From: JAFDVL01 sp963794955
GTDB lineage: Bacteria; Acidobacteriota; Blastocatellia; RBC074
Direction of reading: 5' to 3'
Assembly (NCBI GenBank): GCA_963794955.1
Contig: CAWCGF010000002.1
Coordinates: 1-64,000, forward strand
DNA: 64,000 bases
The notes beneath the pieces are model-generated. The model was not told the DNA's origin and ran no database searches. It saw only the letters and a program-made list of their open reading frames with translations. Position 1 is the first letter of the stretch. The number at the start of each line of letters is the position of its first letter. Shown here piece after piece: positions 46,555 to 55,088 of this stretch. The position numbers and the translations under genes are program-made.

Positions 46555-48453
46555 ATGCAGGCTAAATATTCTTTTAATTCAAGAGTTGAGACGGGCAACC
46601 CAATGAAAGATGAACGAACGATGGAAGCTGAGAAATCTTATCCCCTGACAGGCGCTGCCACTGTTTCATCAGCGCCCAGAAAAGGCCTTGTCCGATGGCG
46701 AATTTGCGTGCTCTGCGCGTTTGCGTACCTCGGGGCCCAGGTCTTTGCACAGGGCGTCGCTACCGGCAACGCAACGCCCGCCGCCCGTGCTGCCTCATCC
46801 GGTAAGCCGTTCCTGGCAAAGTTTACGGATATTGCGGCGCAGTCCGGCCTTTCCATGCGCTTTGCCTCTGGTAACGAAACAAGTAAGAAGTACATTATCG
46901 AAGCCAACGGAACTGGCGTTGCTTTTGTTGACTATGATAATGACGGCAGGTTGGATTTTTTCATGGTCAACGGCTCACGCCTGGAAGGGTACGGCAATAG
47001 CGCGGCACCGACGAATCATCTCTATCGTAACCTCGGCGCACGAGGGTTTGAGGATGTGACGAAGAAGGCCGGGTTGGCGCGTTCCGGCTGGGGATCGGGC
47101 GTATGCGCCGGAGACGTGGACAATGACGGTTATCTGGACTTGTATGTAACGTACTGGGGTCAGAATGTGCTTTACCGCAATCGCGGCGACGGCACCTTCG
47201 AGGACGTCACCGTTCGGAGCGGGACAGGCGGCTCAGCAAAGGAGTGGAGTTCTGGTTGCACCTTCCTGGATTATGACCGGGACGGTAAACTCGACCTCTT
47301 AGTGACAAGTTACCAAAACTTCGACCTTGCCACCGCGCCCCTGCCGGGCAAATCCTCTAACTGCGAATGGAAAGGCATGCCCGTGTTTTGTGGGCCTCGC
47401 GGCCTGCCTTATGGAAACGTGAGGCTGTATCACAATCGCGGCGACTTTACTTTCGAGGAAGTGACTGCGAGTTCGGGCGTAGGAGCGGTCAAGGGATTTT
47501 ACGCCTTCACGCCGGTCGCTGCCGATTTCAATGGAGATGGCTGGACGGATATTTATATCGCTTGTGATTCGACGCCGAGCCTGCTGTTTCGCAACAACAA
47601 GGACGGGACATTTACCGATATTGGGGCGGAAGCAGGCGTTGCGTTCAGCGAACATGGATTCGAGCAGGGCGGCATGGGGGTCGGCATTGGAGACTTCGAC
47701 AACGACGGTTTGTTGGATATGGTCAAGACCAACTTTGCTGGCGACTATCCCAATGTCTTCCGCAACACTGGCGACGGCATCTTTGAAGATATGGTCGTGC
47801 GGGCGGGGCTGGCTGTCAACCCGCAATATGTCGGCTGGGGCGTGGCATTCGCCGACCTGGATAACGACGGTCTGATGGACATCGTTCAGGTGAACGGTCA
47901 CGTCTATCCAGAGCTTGACTCTGCGACACGCAAAACGCAGGAGTCGTATCGCAATCCTCGGCTGGTGTATCGTAATCTCGGCGCGGGTCGCTTTGAAGAT
48001 GTCAGCGCGCAAGCGGGGACTGGCATCACTGATCGGAGGTCAAGCCGGGGCGCGGCGTTTGGCGATTTCGACTGCGATGGCGATATTGATGTGCTGGTCA
48101 TGAATATGGGCGAAACGCCATCGCTGCTGCGGAATGATCTTCCGGCGTCCTCCGGTCATTGGGTGCAGCTTCGGCTGGAAGGCACGAAGTCCAACCGGAG
48201 TGCAATTGGTGCTATTGTCCGCCTTGAAGCGGCGGGTCAAACCCAAACCAAGCCTGTCCTCAGTCAATCAAGCTATGTGTCGCAGAACGATCTTCGTTTG
48301 CACTTTGGCTTGGGCCGTACAACTAAGATTGAACGCATAACAGTGCGGTGGCCCTCCGGGTCGGTCGAAGAGTTCACAAGCCCGCCCTCCGATGCATTTC
48401 TGTTGCTGGTCGAAGGTAGTGGAAAAGCAAAACAAGTATCGGCACCAAAATAA
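46555..48453 (+). CDS. CRTAC1-family FG-GAP/VCBS repeat protein with UnbV domain
   Basis: The protein has up to 632 residues. After an N-terminal signal-like helix (WRICVLCAFAYLGAQVFAQ) come at least six FG-GAP/VCBS repeats, each with a D-x-D-x-D-G calcium loop (YDNDGRLDFF, VDNDGYLDLY, YDRDGKLDLL, FNGDGWTDIY, FDNDGLLDMV, LDNDGLMDIV, FDCDGDIDVL). The C-terminal ~90 residues form an ASPIC/UnbV domain (AIGAIVRLEA ... HFGLGRTTKIERITVRWPSG). It is a secreted, calcium-binding propeller of unknown ligand. Starts at 46603 and 46621 are alternatives. It is followed by a secreted TPR protein after 4 bases. Confidence 0.9.
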   Translation: MQAKYSFNSRVETGNPMKDERTMEAEKSYPLTGAATVSSAPRKGLVRWRICVLCAFAYLGAQVFAQGVATGNATPAARAASSGKPFLAKFTDIAAQSGLSMRFASGNETSKKYIIEANGTGVAFVDYDNDGRLDFFMVNGSRLEGYGNSAAPTNHLYRNLGARGFEDVTKKAGLARSGWGSGVCAGDVDNDGYLDLYVTYWGQNVLYRNRGDGTFEDVTVRSGTGGSAKEWSSGCTFLDYDRDGKLDLLVTSYQNFDLATAPLPGKSSNCEWKGMPVFCGPRGLPYGNVRLYHNRGDFTFEEVTASSGVGAVKGFYAFTPVAADFNGDGWTDIYIACDSTPSLLFRNNKDGTFTDIGAEAGVAFSEHGFEQGGMGVGIGDFDNDGLLDMVKTNFAGDYPNVFRNTGDGIFEDMVVRAGLAVNPQYVGWGVAFADLDNDGLMDIVQVNGHVYPELDSATRKTQESYRNPRLVYRNLGAGRFEDVSAQAGTGITDRRSSRGAAFGDFDCDGDIDVLVMNMGETPSLLRNDLPASSGHWVQLRLEGTKSNRSAIGAIVRLEAAGQTQTKPVLSQSSYVSQNDLRLHFGLGRTTKIERITVRWPSGSVEEFTSPPSDAFLLLVEGSGKAKQVSAPK

Positions 48454-48457
48454 TTCT

Positions 48458-49486
48458 ATGCTAAGGATTGTAGTCATCGTAGCGGTGCTCTCGGCAACCC
48501 TGTACGCACAGGCCCCGGCTGCCCTTTCCGATTCTGCGCAGCAAGCGGCGCAAGCCCAGCGCTACGAGGAAGCCGAGCGATTATGGCGAAAAGCCCTTAC
48601 ATTATCGCCGCGTTACTTCCCAGCGCTTTTCAATCTCGGCTTCTTCTATTTCTCACGCCAGCAGTTCAGCGAAGCAATTCCAATTCTTGAGCAGGCAGCA
48701 AAAGTCTCCCCGCAGGACTTCAATACCCATTACCTGCGGGGGGCTTGCTACCAGGCGCTCGAGCGACGCGAGGATGCGCTGCATGCCTGGAGAACTGCGC
48801 TGAAGCTGAACCCGAAGAATGCCCGGCTCCTGCAAGTCATGGTGGTGGAGTATGGCAAGGGGCGTTATTTTCAAGAGGCAGCCGAGGCCGCACGGCAGGC
48901 GCTGGAACTAGCACCCGAAACCCTGAATGCGTACTATCTGGCGATCAAGTCGTACCAGGATGCCGGGCTGTATCCAGAAGCGCTCGAAATCGCCAGCCGC
49001 GCTGTAAGCCGGTTCCCACAATCGGCACGAGCACACTTTGAGTATGGCTTCCATCTGCAAAAAGTGGGGCAAACGGATGCGGCACTGAAAGAACTGGAAA
49101 AGGCGATGATGCTCGATTCAACCTACGAAGAACCGCCCTACTTCTATGGCGACCTGCTGCAACAGCATGGCCGCTATGAGGAGGCGATCCCTTTTCTCCA
49201 GCGTGCGATCTCAATCAGGAACGACTACGTGCCGGCGCGGGTCACGCTGGCCAAAGCCCTGATGGGCCTCAAAAAGTGGGAACAAGCCATTAAAGAACTC
49301 AACGACACTGTGCGGCTCGACGCGAGTCATCCACAACCGCACCTGCTGTTATCACAAGTTTATTTCCGGCTGGGCGATGAGGAGCAGGCGCGGAAAGAAA
49401 AAGAGATGTCACTGAAACTGCGGCGGGAAAACCCGACTGTGCTGGAAGCAGTCCAGGGTCGCAACTTTCCAGTTCCCCGCCCATAA
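48458..49486 (+). CDS. Secreted TPR protein
   Basis: The 342-residue protein has a signal peptide (MLRIVVIVAVLSATLYAQ) and about eight tetratricopeptide repeats (RYEEAERLWRKALTLSPRY, QFSEAIPILEQAAKVSPQ, RYEEAIPFLQRAISIRNDY). The start at 48458 lies 4 bases after the CRTAC1 stop. CRTAC1 plus TPR pairs recur in Acidobacteria; the TPR protein probably presents or binds partners in the periplasm. It converges on the adaptor gene at 49528. Confidence 0.88.
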   Translation: MLRIVVIVAVLSATLYAQAPAALSDSAQQAAQAQRYEEAERLWRKALTLSPRYFPALFNLGFFYFSRQQFSEAIPILEQAAKVSPQDFNTHYLRGACYQALERREDALHAWRTALKLNPKNARLLQVMVVEYGKGRYFQEAAEAARQALELAPETLNAYYLAIKSYQDAGLYPEALEIASRAVSRFPQSARAHFEYGFHLQKVGQTDAALKELEKAMMLDSTYEEPPYFYGDLLQQHGRYEEAIPFLQRAISIRNDYVPARVTLAKALMGLKKWEQAIKELNDTVRLDASHPQPHLLLSQVYFRLGDEEQARKEKEMSLKLRRENPTVLEAVQGRNFPVPRP

Positions 49487-49527
49487 GGCTTGTCCCAAGC
49501 ACGCTCTCTCTTTCATTCACCCATAAG

Positions 49528-50685
49528 TCAGAGATTATTCACCGTCACGTTTGCGCCGGGTTTCAACTCCACCGGAGGTACAAGAATGATCTGGTCGCCA
49601 ATCGAAAGCCCCGAACGGATTTCGACCTGGTCACTGGCCACCGCGCCTAACCATACCGTGCGCGCCACACAATGGCCATTTTCTACGACTAATAGCACAG
49701 CCGACGTGCCGCGCTGTAGTTCTTCGGTAGTCGCAAACGCAGCACGCGGAACCCACCAGCCAGCTTTCGCCTGCGACGGTGGCCGCAATACCGATACCGC
49801 CGTGCCCGGAATCAATCCCGCGCCACCTGTCAGCAACGCCACATAGCTGCGCGCATTGCTGGCGGCATCAGCCACGGGCGCGCGGCGATGAATACGCGCA
49901 CTGGCGATGAGGCGTTGCTCGCCTGCCGCTGCGAGTTCTACCTGTTCACCGGGCTGGGGTTGCCAGGCATCGTCTTGCGCGAGTTGGAAGCGCACTTCGA
50001 GCGGAGATTGCTGAGAAACCTCAAAGAGCTTGTCATTGCGCACGACACTGGAACCGAGCTTCGCCCAACGCTGTGTGATGATCCCCGCGAGCGGCGCGCG
50101 GATTACGGTCTTTTCGACTTCGAGTTTAGCGGCTTCGGCGCGCGCTTGCGCCATGCGCGTGGCCAGTCGCGTCTTTTCCAATTCCTGCTGCGAGACTTCG
50201 AGCTTGTACTCGGCGCGTTCGATGTCGGATTGGCTGGCAATACCTTCGCGTCCGAGCGTTTGTTGGCGGGTTAATTCGCTACGATTGACTTTAATCGTTG
50301 CTTCGTACTGGCGCTCTTCATATTGCAGACGGGTGACTTCGAGTTCGGCCTGGCGCAGTTGCATGCGGGAATCATCGTCCTCAAGCTGCGCCAGCATTTG
50401 GCCCTGCTTGACGCGCGCGCCTTCTTGCCCCTCAAGTCGGATGAGGACGCCATCGCGCTTGGCCAGAACAGCCGCCGTGCCTTCAACAGAGATAACGGCG
50501 GGAATCGGTTGCGCGCGCGTTTCGGCGGCGGCGACAACCTCGAACACTTCTACCGTCACAGGCCGCGCGGCTGCTGGCGTGGAGGCCTGCGCAGTAGTCG
50601 CGCTACTCAAGGCCACAGTCTTCTCATTGCGGCAGCCCGCCAACAACAGAACAAGCATTAGCCAGAGACAAACCGCGCCTTTCAT
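49528..50685 (-). CDS. RND/HlyD-type periplasmic adaptor lipoprotein
   Basis: The 385-residue protein has a lipoprotein signal ending LLLAGC, a biotinyl-lipoyl half motif (GVLIRLEGQEGARVKQGQML), a coiled-coil hairpin at about 105-195, the second half motif (VIRAPLAGIITQRWAKLGSSV) and a beta-barrel. It links an inner-membrane pump to an outer-membrane channel. No RND pump or TolC is next to it, and it is the last minus-strand gene of the peptide-export region, so it may serve that transporter. This is inferred from position. Confidence 0.85.
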   Translation of the reverse strand: MKGAVCLWLMLVLLLAGCRNEKTVALSSATTAQASTPAAARPVTVEVFEVVAAAETRAQPIPAVISVEGTAAVLAKRDGVLIRLEGQEGARVKQGQMLAQLEDDDSRMQLRQAELEVTRLQYEERQYEATIKVNRSELTRQQTLGREGIASQSDIERAEYKLEVSQQELEKTRLATRMAQARAEAAKLEVEKTVIRAPLAGIITQRWAKLGSSVVRNDKLFEVSQQSPLEVRFQLAQDDAWQPQPGEQVELAAAGEQRLIASARIHRRAPVADAASNARSYVALLTGGAGLIPGTAVSVLRPPSQAKAGWWVPRAAFATTEELQRGTSAVLLVVENGHCVARTVWLGAVASDQVEIRSGLSIGDQIILVPPVELKPGANVTVNNL

Positions 50686-50703
50686 TCCTCGCCCTCCTCA
50701 AAA

Positions 50704-50812
50704 AATGTAGAGCAAACTTTCCAGTTTGCTCAGGACTCAACAACACATGCCTCGTGGAAACATGAGCAAACGGGGTGGAAACATGAGCAAACTGGAAAGT
50801 TTGCTCTACATT
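50704..50812. repeat. REP-like double palindrome, copy 2
   Basis: The outer arms 50704-50731 and 50785-50812 are exact reverse complements over 28 bases. Each arm itself contains the palindrome GCAAACT-TTCC-AGTTTGC. A third partial core (GAGCAAACGG) lies in the middle. It separates the adaptor gene from the parvulin gene. Confidence 0.88.
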
Positions 50813-50824
50813 CGCTGCGCATTT

Positions 50825-51635
50825 TCATTCCTCGTCCTCCTCTCGCAGCAGATTGAAAAGCGGCACGCTGATCCGGGCCTTGCCGCGCCATTCGCTCAGC
50901 CATTCATCAAAAAGTGTGTTCACAATCTGCGTACGCGTCGCTTCATCAAGCTGCGCCGGATGCCGCGCTTCGACTTTCACCAGTTCCCAACCCGCTTCGG
51001 TTTTGAAGGGGCCGACAACTGCGCCAACCGTCGCGCCGAAGATGGCGGCTTCGAGCGTCGAAATCAAATCATCGCGCCGCACAATACCCGCATAACCACT
51101 GGCTGGGCGTGTCGTGACATCAATTGAATGCTGTCGCGCGAGCGTGTAAAAGTCCGCCTCTTCTTCAATGATTTGCGAACGTAACTCTTTGGCGAGACTT
51201 TCATCAGCCACAACGATGCGTGAAATAGTAGCGGCATCAAAGGAGAGTTTGTTTTGAGCGAAATGCTGCTCGATTTTGCCTTCCGTCAGCTTAGTGCGCA
51301 GCTTCTCGGTCAGGATTTCTTCTTCCAACAACGACTCCCAAACGGCTAAGGTCAGATGGCGAGTCTGCCAGCCATTGCAGCAATTCCGCCGCTTTGTGCA
51401 ATTCGTGGCTGGTACGGAACTGATCTGCCGCCGCCTGCAATTCTTCATCGGTGACTTCAATTCCCTGCTGTGCCGCCGCCTGACGGATGAGCGATGTATC
51501 AGCAATCGCCTGCAAAAAGCCAAGCTGTCCACGAAATTGCGCCGCGCTCAAGACCTCTGGCAAGGTGATCGCTTCGCCATTCACTTCCAGCGCGACAAAT
51601 TCCTGCCAATTGGTTTGCTCTGTGTTTACGCTCAT
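50825..51635 (-). pseudogene. Parvulin-type peptidylprolyl isomerase with a frameshift
   Basis: From the ATG at 51635 the frame encodes a SurA-like N-terminal helical part (VNGEAITLPEVLSAAQFRG ... GIEVTDEELQAAADQFR) and leaves homology at LLQWLADS near 51355. The second frame takes over with HLTLAVWESLLEEEILTEKL, followed by a parvulin domain (SRIVVADESLAKELR, EEEADFYTLARQHSID, GPFKTEAGWELVKVEARHPA) to the stop at 50825. One single-base shift explains both. Such isomerases occur in GG-peptide export loci of cyanobacteria and other phyla, where they may assist secretion. Confidence 0.82.
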
Positions 51636-51690
51636 TACTTGGTAGAAAGATAAATTGCCACTAGCTTCAGCTAGTGCATAGTTTGGGGAA

Positions 51691-52152
51691 TTAACACTCG
51701 GCTTTAGCCTGATCCTCGTCGTCCTTAAATCTCTGAAAACCCGCCCGCTGCATAAATCCATCAAACTCCTCAGCAAAACTGTTTGTCCGATGATGTTCTT
51801 CCTGATTGGCAATGTATCTTCTGACACTCGCAACATTTGTTTCGCTCACAGAAACAGCGAAATACTCTTCTTGCCAACCGAATTTTGTCTGGCACAAGCC
51901 ATTTTTATTAATCCAAAAAGATGATTCGCCTTTGAGAAGTTGCATGACCTGTTCAATCGTTTGGTCTGTGCCCAGCGAAATCAAACAATGAACATGGTCA
52001 GTATAGCCATTGATAAAATCCAGGTAAATTCCCTTGTCTTTGGCGTTTTCCCGGATGTGCTGGAAAACATTTGGGCGGATTTCATCCTTGAGAAATGGTT
52101 CTCGATTCTTGGTTGACCAAACAAAATGGATCCAAACTTTGACAAATGGCAT
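51691..52152 (-). CDS. Y1 (HUH) transposase of the IS200/IS605 type
   Basis: The 153-residue single-strand transposase carries the HUH motif as His53-Val-His55 in YTDHVHCLISL and the catalytic Tyr113 in VRRYIANQEEHH. WIHFVWSTKNREPFL at the start is typical. It cuts and joins single-stranded DNA at hairpin ends. Length is normal and no frameshift is seen, so it may still be active. No TnpB is present. It was inserted between the parvulin and the HlyD genes of the peptide locus. Confidence 0.92.
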   Translation of the reverse strand: MPFVKVWIHFVWSTKNREPFLKDEIRPNVFQHIRENAKDKGIYLDFINGYTDHVHCLISLGTDQTIEQVMQLLKGESSFWINKNGLCQTKFGWQEEYFAVSVSETNVASVRRYIANQEEHHRTNSFAEEFDGFMQRAGFQRFKDDEDQAKAEC

Positions 52153-52204
52153 AGGGGCTTAGTTCGGCAAACGCCACAAGGAAAGCCTGTTTCTTGAAGG
52201 CGCG

Positions 52205-52290
52205 GCTTTTCAATTGCCACACGGCTTTTCAATTGCCACTAAGTTTAGTCACAGCTTTTGCAATTGCCACGCGGCTTTTCAGATTGCCAC
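52205..52290. repeat. Four tandem copies of the element terminus
   Basis: GCTTTTCAATTGCCAC occurs at 52205-52220 and 52224-52239, and with one or two changes at 52254-52270 and 52274-52290, spaced 19-30 bases. The unit matches the CAATTGCCAC terminus of the IS200-like family, so it looks like repeated end insertions or slippage. The surrounding gap 52153-52497 has no gene; it also holds a GGCTTTAGC/GCTAAAGC inverted pair at about 52329-52358. Confidence 0.75.
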
Positions 52291-52497
52291 TAGCTTCAGC
52301 TAGTGGGGGGAGATAAAAGAAAAAGAAGGCTTTAGCCGAATCAGGCTTCAGCTAAAGCAATTCGGAAGAAAAAGTTTGAACTCTGAGCTTTTCAAATTAC
52401 CGGCAAAGCCATGCTCATTGAAGCTTGCGTCTCTTTGTCCCTTAGTCCTAAAGCTGTGGCAATTGATAAGGCCTCAGCTGTTGATAAAAACCTCGGC

Positions 52498-53493
52498 TCA
52501 TTGCCCTTTGCCTGCTTCACCCCTGAGTTTGCGGAATGGCTCTAATAAGATTGCCAGCACGCTCTTGCGCTCCGTCACAATCTCAACGGACAACGCTAAA
52601 CCGGGACGCAAAGGAATCGTTTTGCCATGTGCCAGAATAGCGGTATCTTGCGGCACAATCGTCACTTTGTAAAACGAGCCGCGTTGTTCATCCACTTGTG
52701 CATCAGGCGCGACCTCACTTACCTGTCCTGCGACAATGCCAAAATCCTGAAACGGAAATGCATCGAACTTGAGTTTGGCAGGCATGCCCTTTTCCAGAAA
52801 CGCGATGTCCTTGTTTGGGATTTGCGCTTCGACAACCAAACGCGCACCCGCAGGCGCAATCGCGGCGACGGCTTGCCCACTTTGCACGACAGCGCGTGGG
52901 CTGCGCACGTCCAATCGCGTAATAATGCCGCCGACGGGCGCGGTGATTGTAGTGTGATTGATCGCTTGTTCGAGTGCCGCGATTTCACTCTTCAATTGCG
53001 CAATGCGATTCTGCCGATCCAGGGTTTCCGTCCCCGGCCCACGCAACGCACGCTGTTGCCGCAACTGCTCTTCGCTCGTGGCCAGTTCATCGCCCAGCTT
53101 GCTCAACCGCGAGCGCAATTCGGTCGTGTCCAATTGCAGCAGCGTTTGCCCGCGCGTGACCATATCGCCTTCGCGCACGCGCACGAATTGCACGACGCCC
53201 GCCGTAGCCGCTTGCACAGGCCGCACGTCGCCTTCGGGAATCAGTTTGCCGCGCGCTTCGATCACAATATCAATCACGCTGAAATACGCCCAAAATAACC
53301 CGACGACGACAAAGCCAAGGATCAAATACAACAACCCGCGCGACACCCACCACGGCAGTTCGGCGAGAATGTCGGACACTTCGGGCGTGGCGTCGAGCGT
53401 GTGGGCTGGCGTCCAAGTTTGACCGAGTGCGGCAAGGTCGAGGGACTCTTCCGCACCCTCTGATTCAACCTGTGCCGGTAAGGTCATAACCAT
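52498..53493 (-). CDS. HlyD-family secretion adaptor of the peptide exporter
   Basis: The 331-residue protein has one N-terminal membrane anchor (GLLYLILGFVVVGLFWAYF, about 53-71), lipoyl half motifs (AGVVQFVRVREGDMVTRGQTL and APVGGIITRLDVRSPRAVVQ, the first quoted in part) around a short coiled coil, and a beta-barrel to the C-terminus. It resembles the NHLM/type I secretion adaptor that pairs with peptidase-containing ABC transporters. The seven precursor genes lie directly upstream and the transporter at 57548-60608, so it is the membrane-fusion component by context. Confidence 0.9.
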   Translation of the reverse strand: MVMTLPAQVESEGAEESLDLAALGQTWTPAHTLDATPEVSDILAELPWWVSRGLLYLILGFVVVGLFWAYFSVIDIVIEARGKLIPEGDVRPVQAATAGVVQFVRVREGDMVTRGQTLLQLDTTELRSRLSKLGDELATSEEQLRQQRALRGPGTETLDRQNRIAQLKSEIAALEQAINHTTITAPVGGIITRLDVRSPRAVVQSGQAVAAIAPAGARLVVEAQIPNKDIAFLEKGMPAKLKFDAFPFQDFGIVAGQVSEVAPDAQVDEQRGSFYKVTIVPQDTAILAHGKTIPLRPGLALSVEIVTERKSVLAILLEPFRKLRGEAGKGQ

Positions 53494-53551
53494 TTTCCTT
53501 CACCCATAAGTTCATTGTTGTTTGGAGCAGGGACAAGATGTAAGATTCATT

Positions 53552-53711
53552 TTATGGATCGAAGCATTTTTGTGGTGACTTCACGATAAAATCGTACCCC
53601 GGTTTACTTTTCGCTCCGCCCTTCAACCTTTCCATCTCTTCTTTTGTCAGTTCTTTCGCTGACCGACAGGTCTTTGATTTCTGTACATTTGGTTTTCTGA
53701 TTCTTAGTCAT
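53552..53711 (-). pseudogene. Double-glycine precursor peptide P1, frameshifted
   Basis: From the ATG at 53711 (AAGGAGCG upstream) the frame reads MTKNQKTKCTEIKDLSVSE. After a one-base gain or two-base loss near 53650 the next frame reads LTKEEMERLKGG and then a core AKSKPGYDF...KCFDP ending at 53552. Read together this is the same leader as the other precursors with Cys-Thr-Glu in place of Arg-Thr-Gln, a KGG cleavage site and a 20-residue core with one Cys. As it stands it makes only an out-of-frame 36-residue product. Confidence 0.7.
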
Positions 53712-53732
53712 GATCGTCGCTCCTTCGAAAAT

Positions 53733-53813
53733 GTAGCGCAACCTGCCGAGGTTGCGTTGTTTCCAACAATGGGCGCATGGAGAAAACGACGCAACCTCGG
53801 CAGGTTGCGCTAC
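53733..53813. repeat. REP-like double palindrome, copy 3
   Basis: Arms 53733-53756 and 53790-53813 are exact reverse complements over 24 bases. Each arm contains GCAACCT-GCCG-AGGTTGC, the same design as copies 1 and 2 (GTAG, then GCAA-x-CT, four loop bases, AG-x-TTGC) with compensating changes at two positions. It lies between precursors P1 and P2. Confidence 0.88.
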
Positions 53814-53856
53814 TCTCGCCAGCGCTTTTCATTCTTCAGAGCGTCACCCTGCAACC

Positions 53857-53873
53857 GCCCTAATATTTAGGGC
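53857..53873. terminator. Short hairpin between P1 and P2
   Basis: GCCCTAA-TAT-TTAGGGC is a perfect 7-bp hairpin, enclosed by a second pair CACCCTGCAA (53845-53854) / TTGCAGGGTG (53910-53919). On the plus side a T-rich tract follows. It could terminate or separate transcripts of P2 and P1; evidence is structural only. Confidence 0.35.
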
Positions 53874-53976
53874 TGAGAGTCCAGATAGGGTCTTTTTCTT
53901 CTTCTTTTCTTGCAGGGTGCCCGCGTGATCTGAATCCAAGCCGCAAGCGCAAGGGCCTTGCTTCCCAAGCCCTATC

Positions 53977-54099
53977 TTAATATCTTTTAGTGCCCTTGGC
54001 GCCGCCCTTCACATTATGGGTTTCCGAGGCGGTGAGTGGCTGCTCGCTGGTTGGCAGGTCTTTGAGTTGCGTGCGATTGATTGTCTGCTGTTTTGTCAT
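53977..54099 (-). CDS. Double-glycine precursor peptide P2
   Basis: This 40-residue ORF has AAGGAGC nine bases upstream. The 33-residue leader contains NRTQLKDL, EQPLTASE and NVKGG, matching the leaders of the neighbouring genes. The predicted core after Gly-Gly is only AKGTKRY. Such a short basic core is unusual; it may be a signalling peptide or a degenerated member. It would be cut by the C39 domain of the transporter. Confidence 0.75.
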   Translation of the reverse strand: MTKQQTINRTQLKDLPTSEQPLTASETHNVKGGAKGTKRY

Positions 54100-54243
54100 G
54101 ACATTTTGCTCCTTTCTGATAAAGCCAAGTTTGCCAAAGCCTGTAGGGAGCGTTGTGTCAGGCTCTGGCGGTAGTTACGATCATCAATTCGACAGCACCG
54201 CTTGGTCAGCAGCAGCGGCTCGCAGATAACCGCCATTTTGCAG

Positions 54244-54471
54244 TCAATGGATCCTTGTCCTTCTTAGGTTCGCTCCATTTTGTCGTCGGAGGAAAGGCTT
54301 TGCGCTCTTCACTTTTGCGTTGAGAGGGTGCGACGTAATCCCACTCACGGGAACAAAATTGGCGGCAGTGGTTCCACCCTGCACCTGCGCCATCTCCTGT
54401 CCGGTTAGCTCCTTCTCAGCGACTGGGAGGTCGCTGAGTTGCGTGCGTTTGGTTTTCTGATCCTTATTCAT
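54244..54471 (-). CDS. Double-glycine precursor peptide P3
   Basis: This 75-residue ORF starts at the ATG 54471 behind AAAGGAGC (7 bases). The leader reads KTKRTQLSDLPVAEK, then ELTGQEM and VQGG at residue 33. The 42-residue core (TTAANFVPVSG ... RRTRIH) is basic toward the end and lacks Cys. An in-frame Met 17 codons earlier has no ribosome binding site and is rejected. Confidence 0.8.
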   Translation of the reverse strand: MNKDQKTKRTQLSDLPVAEKELTGQEMAQVQGGTTAANFVPVSGITSHPLNAKVKSAKPFLRRQNGANLRRTRIH

Positions 54472-54562
54472 GATCGTTGCTCCTTTTTCGTGGTTAATGA
54501 TTTGCCTGAGTCGGAGACTCAACTCCCTCAGTGCTCGTCCGATGTAAGTCTGCAGCCCACGC

Positions 54563-54775
54563 TTAATTGGGCAGGCTGGGCGGAGGGCAACAAGGGTCTT
54601 TGTCGGCCTCTTTGCCGCACCTGCGACAGAAAATCACCGCGCGCTCAGTGACCGGGGGGTTGGAACGCGACGAATTCAGTCCGCCGCCTTGCACGCCTGC
54701 CATCTCCTGCCCCCTGAGTTCTCGCGCCGCGACCGCAAGGCCTTTGATTTGGGTACGATTGGTTTTCTTATTCAT
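54563..54775 (-). CDS. Double-glycine precursor peptide P4 with Cys-rich core
   Basis: This 70-residue ORF starts at 54775; the Met at 54793 overlaps the ribosome binding site and is rejected. The leader reads NRTQIKGLAVAAREL, then RGQEMAGVQGG (31 residues). The 39-residue core holds CRRC and a later CC (four Cys) with Pro-rich ends (PCCPPPSLPN), so disulfide or metal binding is plausible. It is the only Cys-rich core in the set apart from single-Cys P1. Confidence 0.8.
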   Translation of the reverse strand: MNKKTNRTQIKGLAVAARELRGQEMAGVQGGGLNSSRSNPPVTERAVIFCRRCGKEADKDPCCPPPSLPN

Positions 54776-54831
54776 GACGTTTTTCCTTTCCATATTTGCT
54801 GGTTTGCCGTGGCCTGGAGCATCTCTTCATA

Positions 54832-55050
54832 CTATGCCTCATAGAGCTTAGGGCTAGCTTTGTCCTTCGTTTTAGCCACAGGTGTAGTTCCCGGCGTTAC
54901 AGGAGTGACGGGGCTTACGGGAGTGACGGGGCTTACTGGGGCGGGACTTCCAACCCCGCCTTTCACCGTCTTCATCTCCTGCCCGGTTAGCTCCTGTTGC
55001 GCCGCGAGGTCTTTGATCTGGGTGCGCTTGGTTTTCTTGGTCTTGGTCAT
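54832..55050 (-). CDS. Double-glycine precursor peptide P5 with Pro-Val repeats
   Basis: This 72-residue ORF has AAGGAAGGAACC before the ATG at 55050. The leader reads KTKRTQIKDLAAQQ, ELTGQEM and VKGG (32 residues). The 40-residue core begins GVGSPA and has a tandem PVSPVT/PVTP repeat, then a basic tail (AKTKDKASPKLYEA). It starts 38 bases past the stop of the Cys-rich gene, suggesting one transcript. Confidence 0.82.
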   Translation of the reverse strand: MTKTKKTKRTQIKDLAAQQELTGQEMKTVKGGVGSPAPVSPVTPVSPVTPVTPGTTPVAKTKDKASPKLYEA

Positions 55051-55088
55051 AAGGTTCCTTCCTTGGGTTGGTTCTTGGTTTTGAGAAG

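Larger units (their letters stand above)
51651..52310. mobile_element. IS200/IS605-like insertion element
   Basis: The Y1 transposase gene is bracketed by two copies of the perfect hairpin CACTAGCTTCAGCTAGTG (51659-51676 and 52288-52305). Subterminal hairpins of this sort are the recognition sites of IS200/IS605 transposases. The sequence ATTGCCAC next to them also ends the small elements at 57307 and 62002. A GTGGCAATTGATAA sequence at about 52456 could mark a further right end. Exact borders are not certain. Confidence 0.7.

Noticed and set aside
47299..48012. 237-residue open frame opposite the CRTAC1 gene
   Set aside because: It is antisense to calcium-loop repeats; no homology signals.
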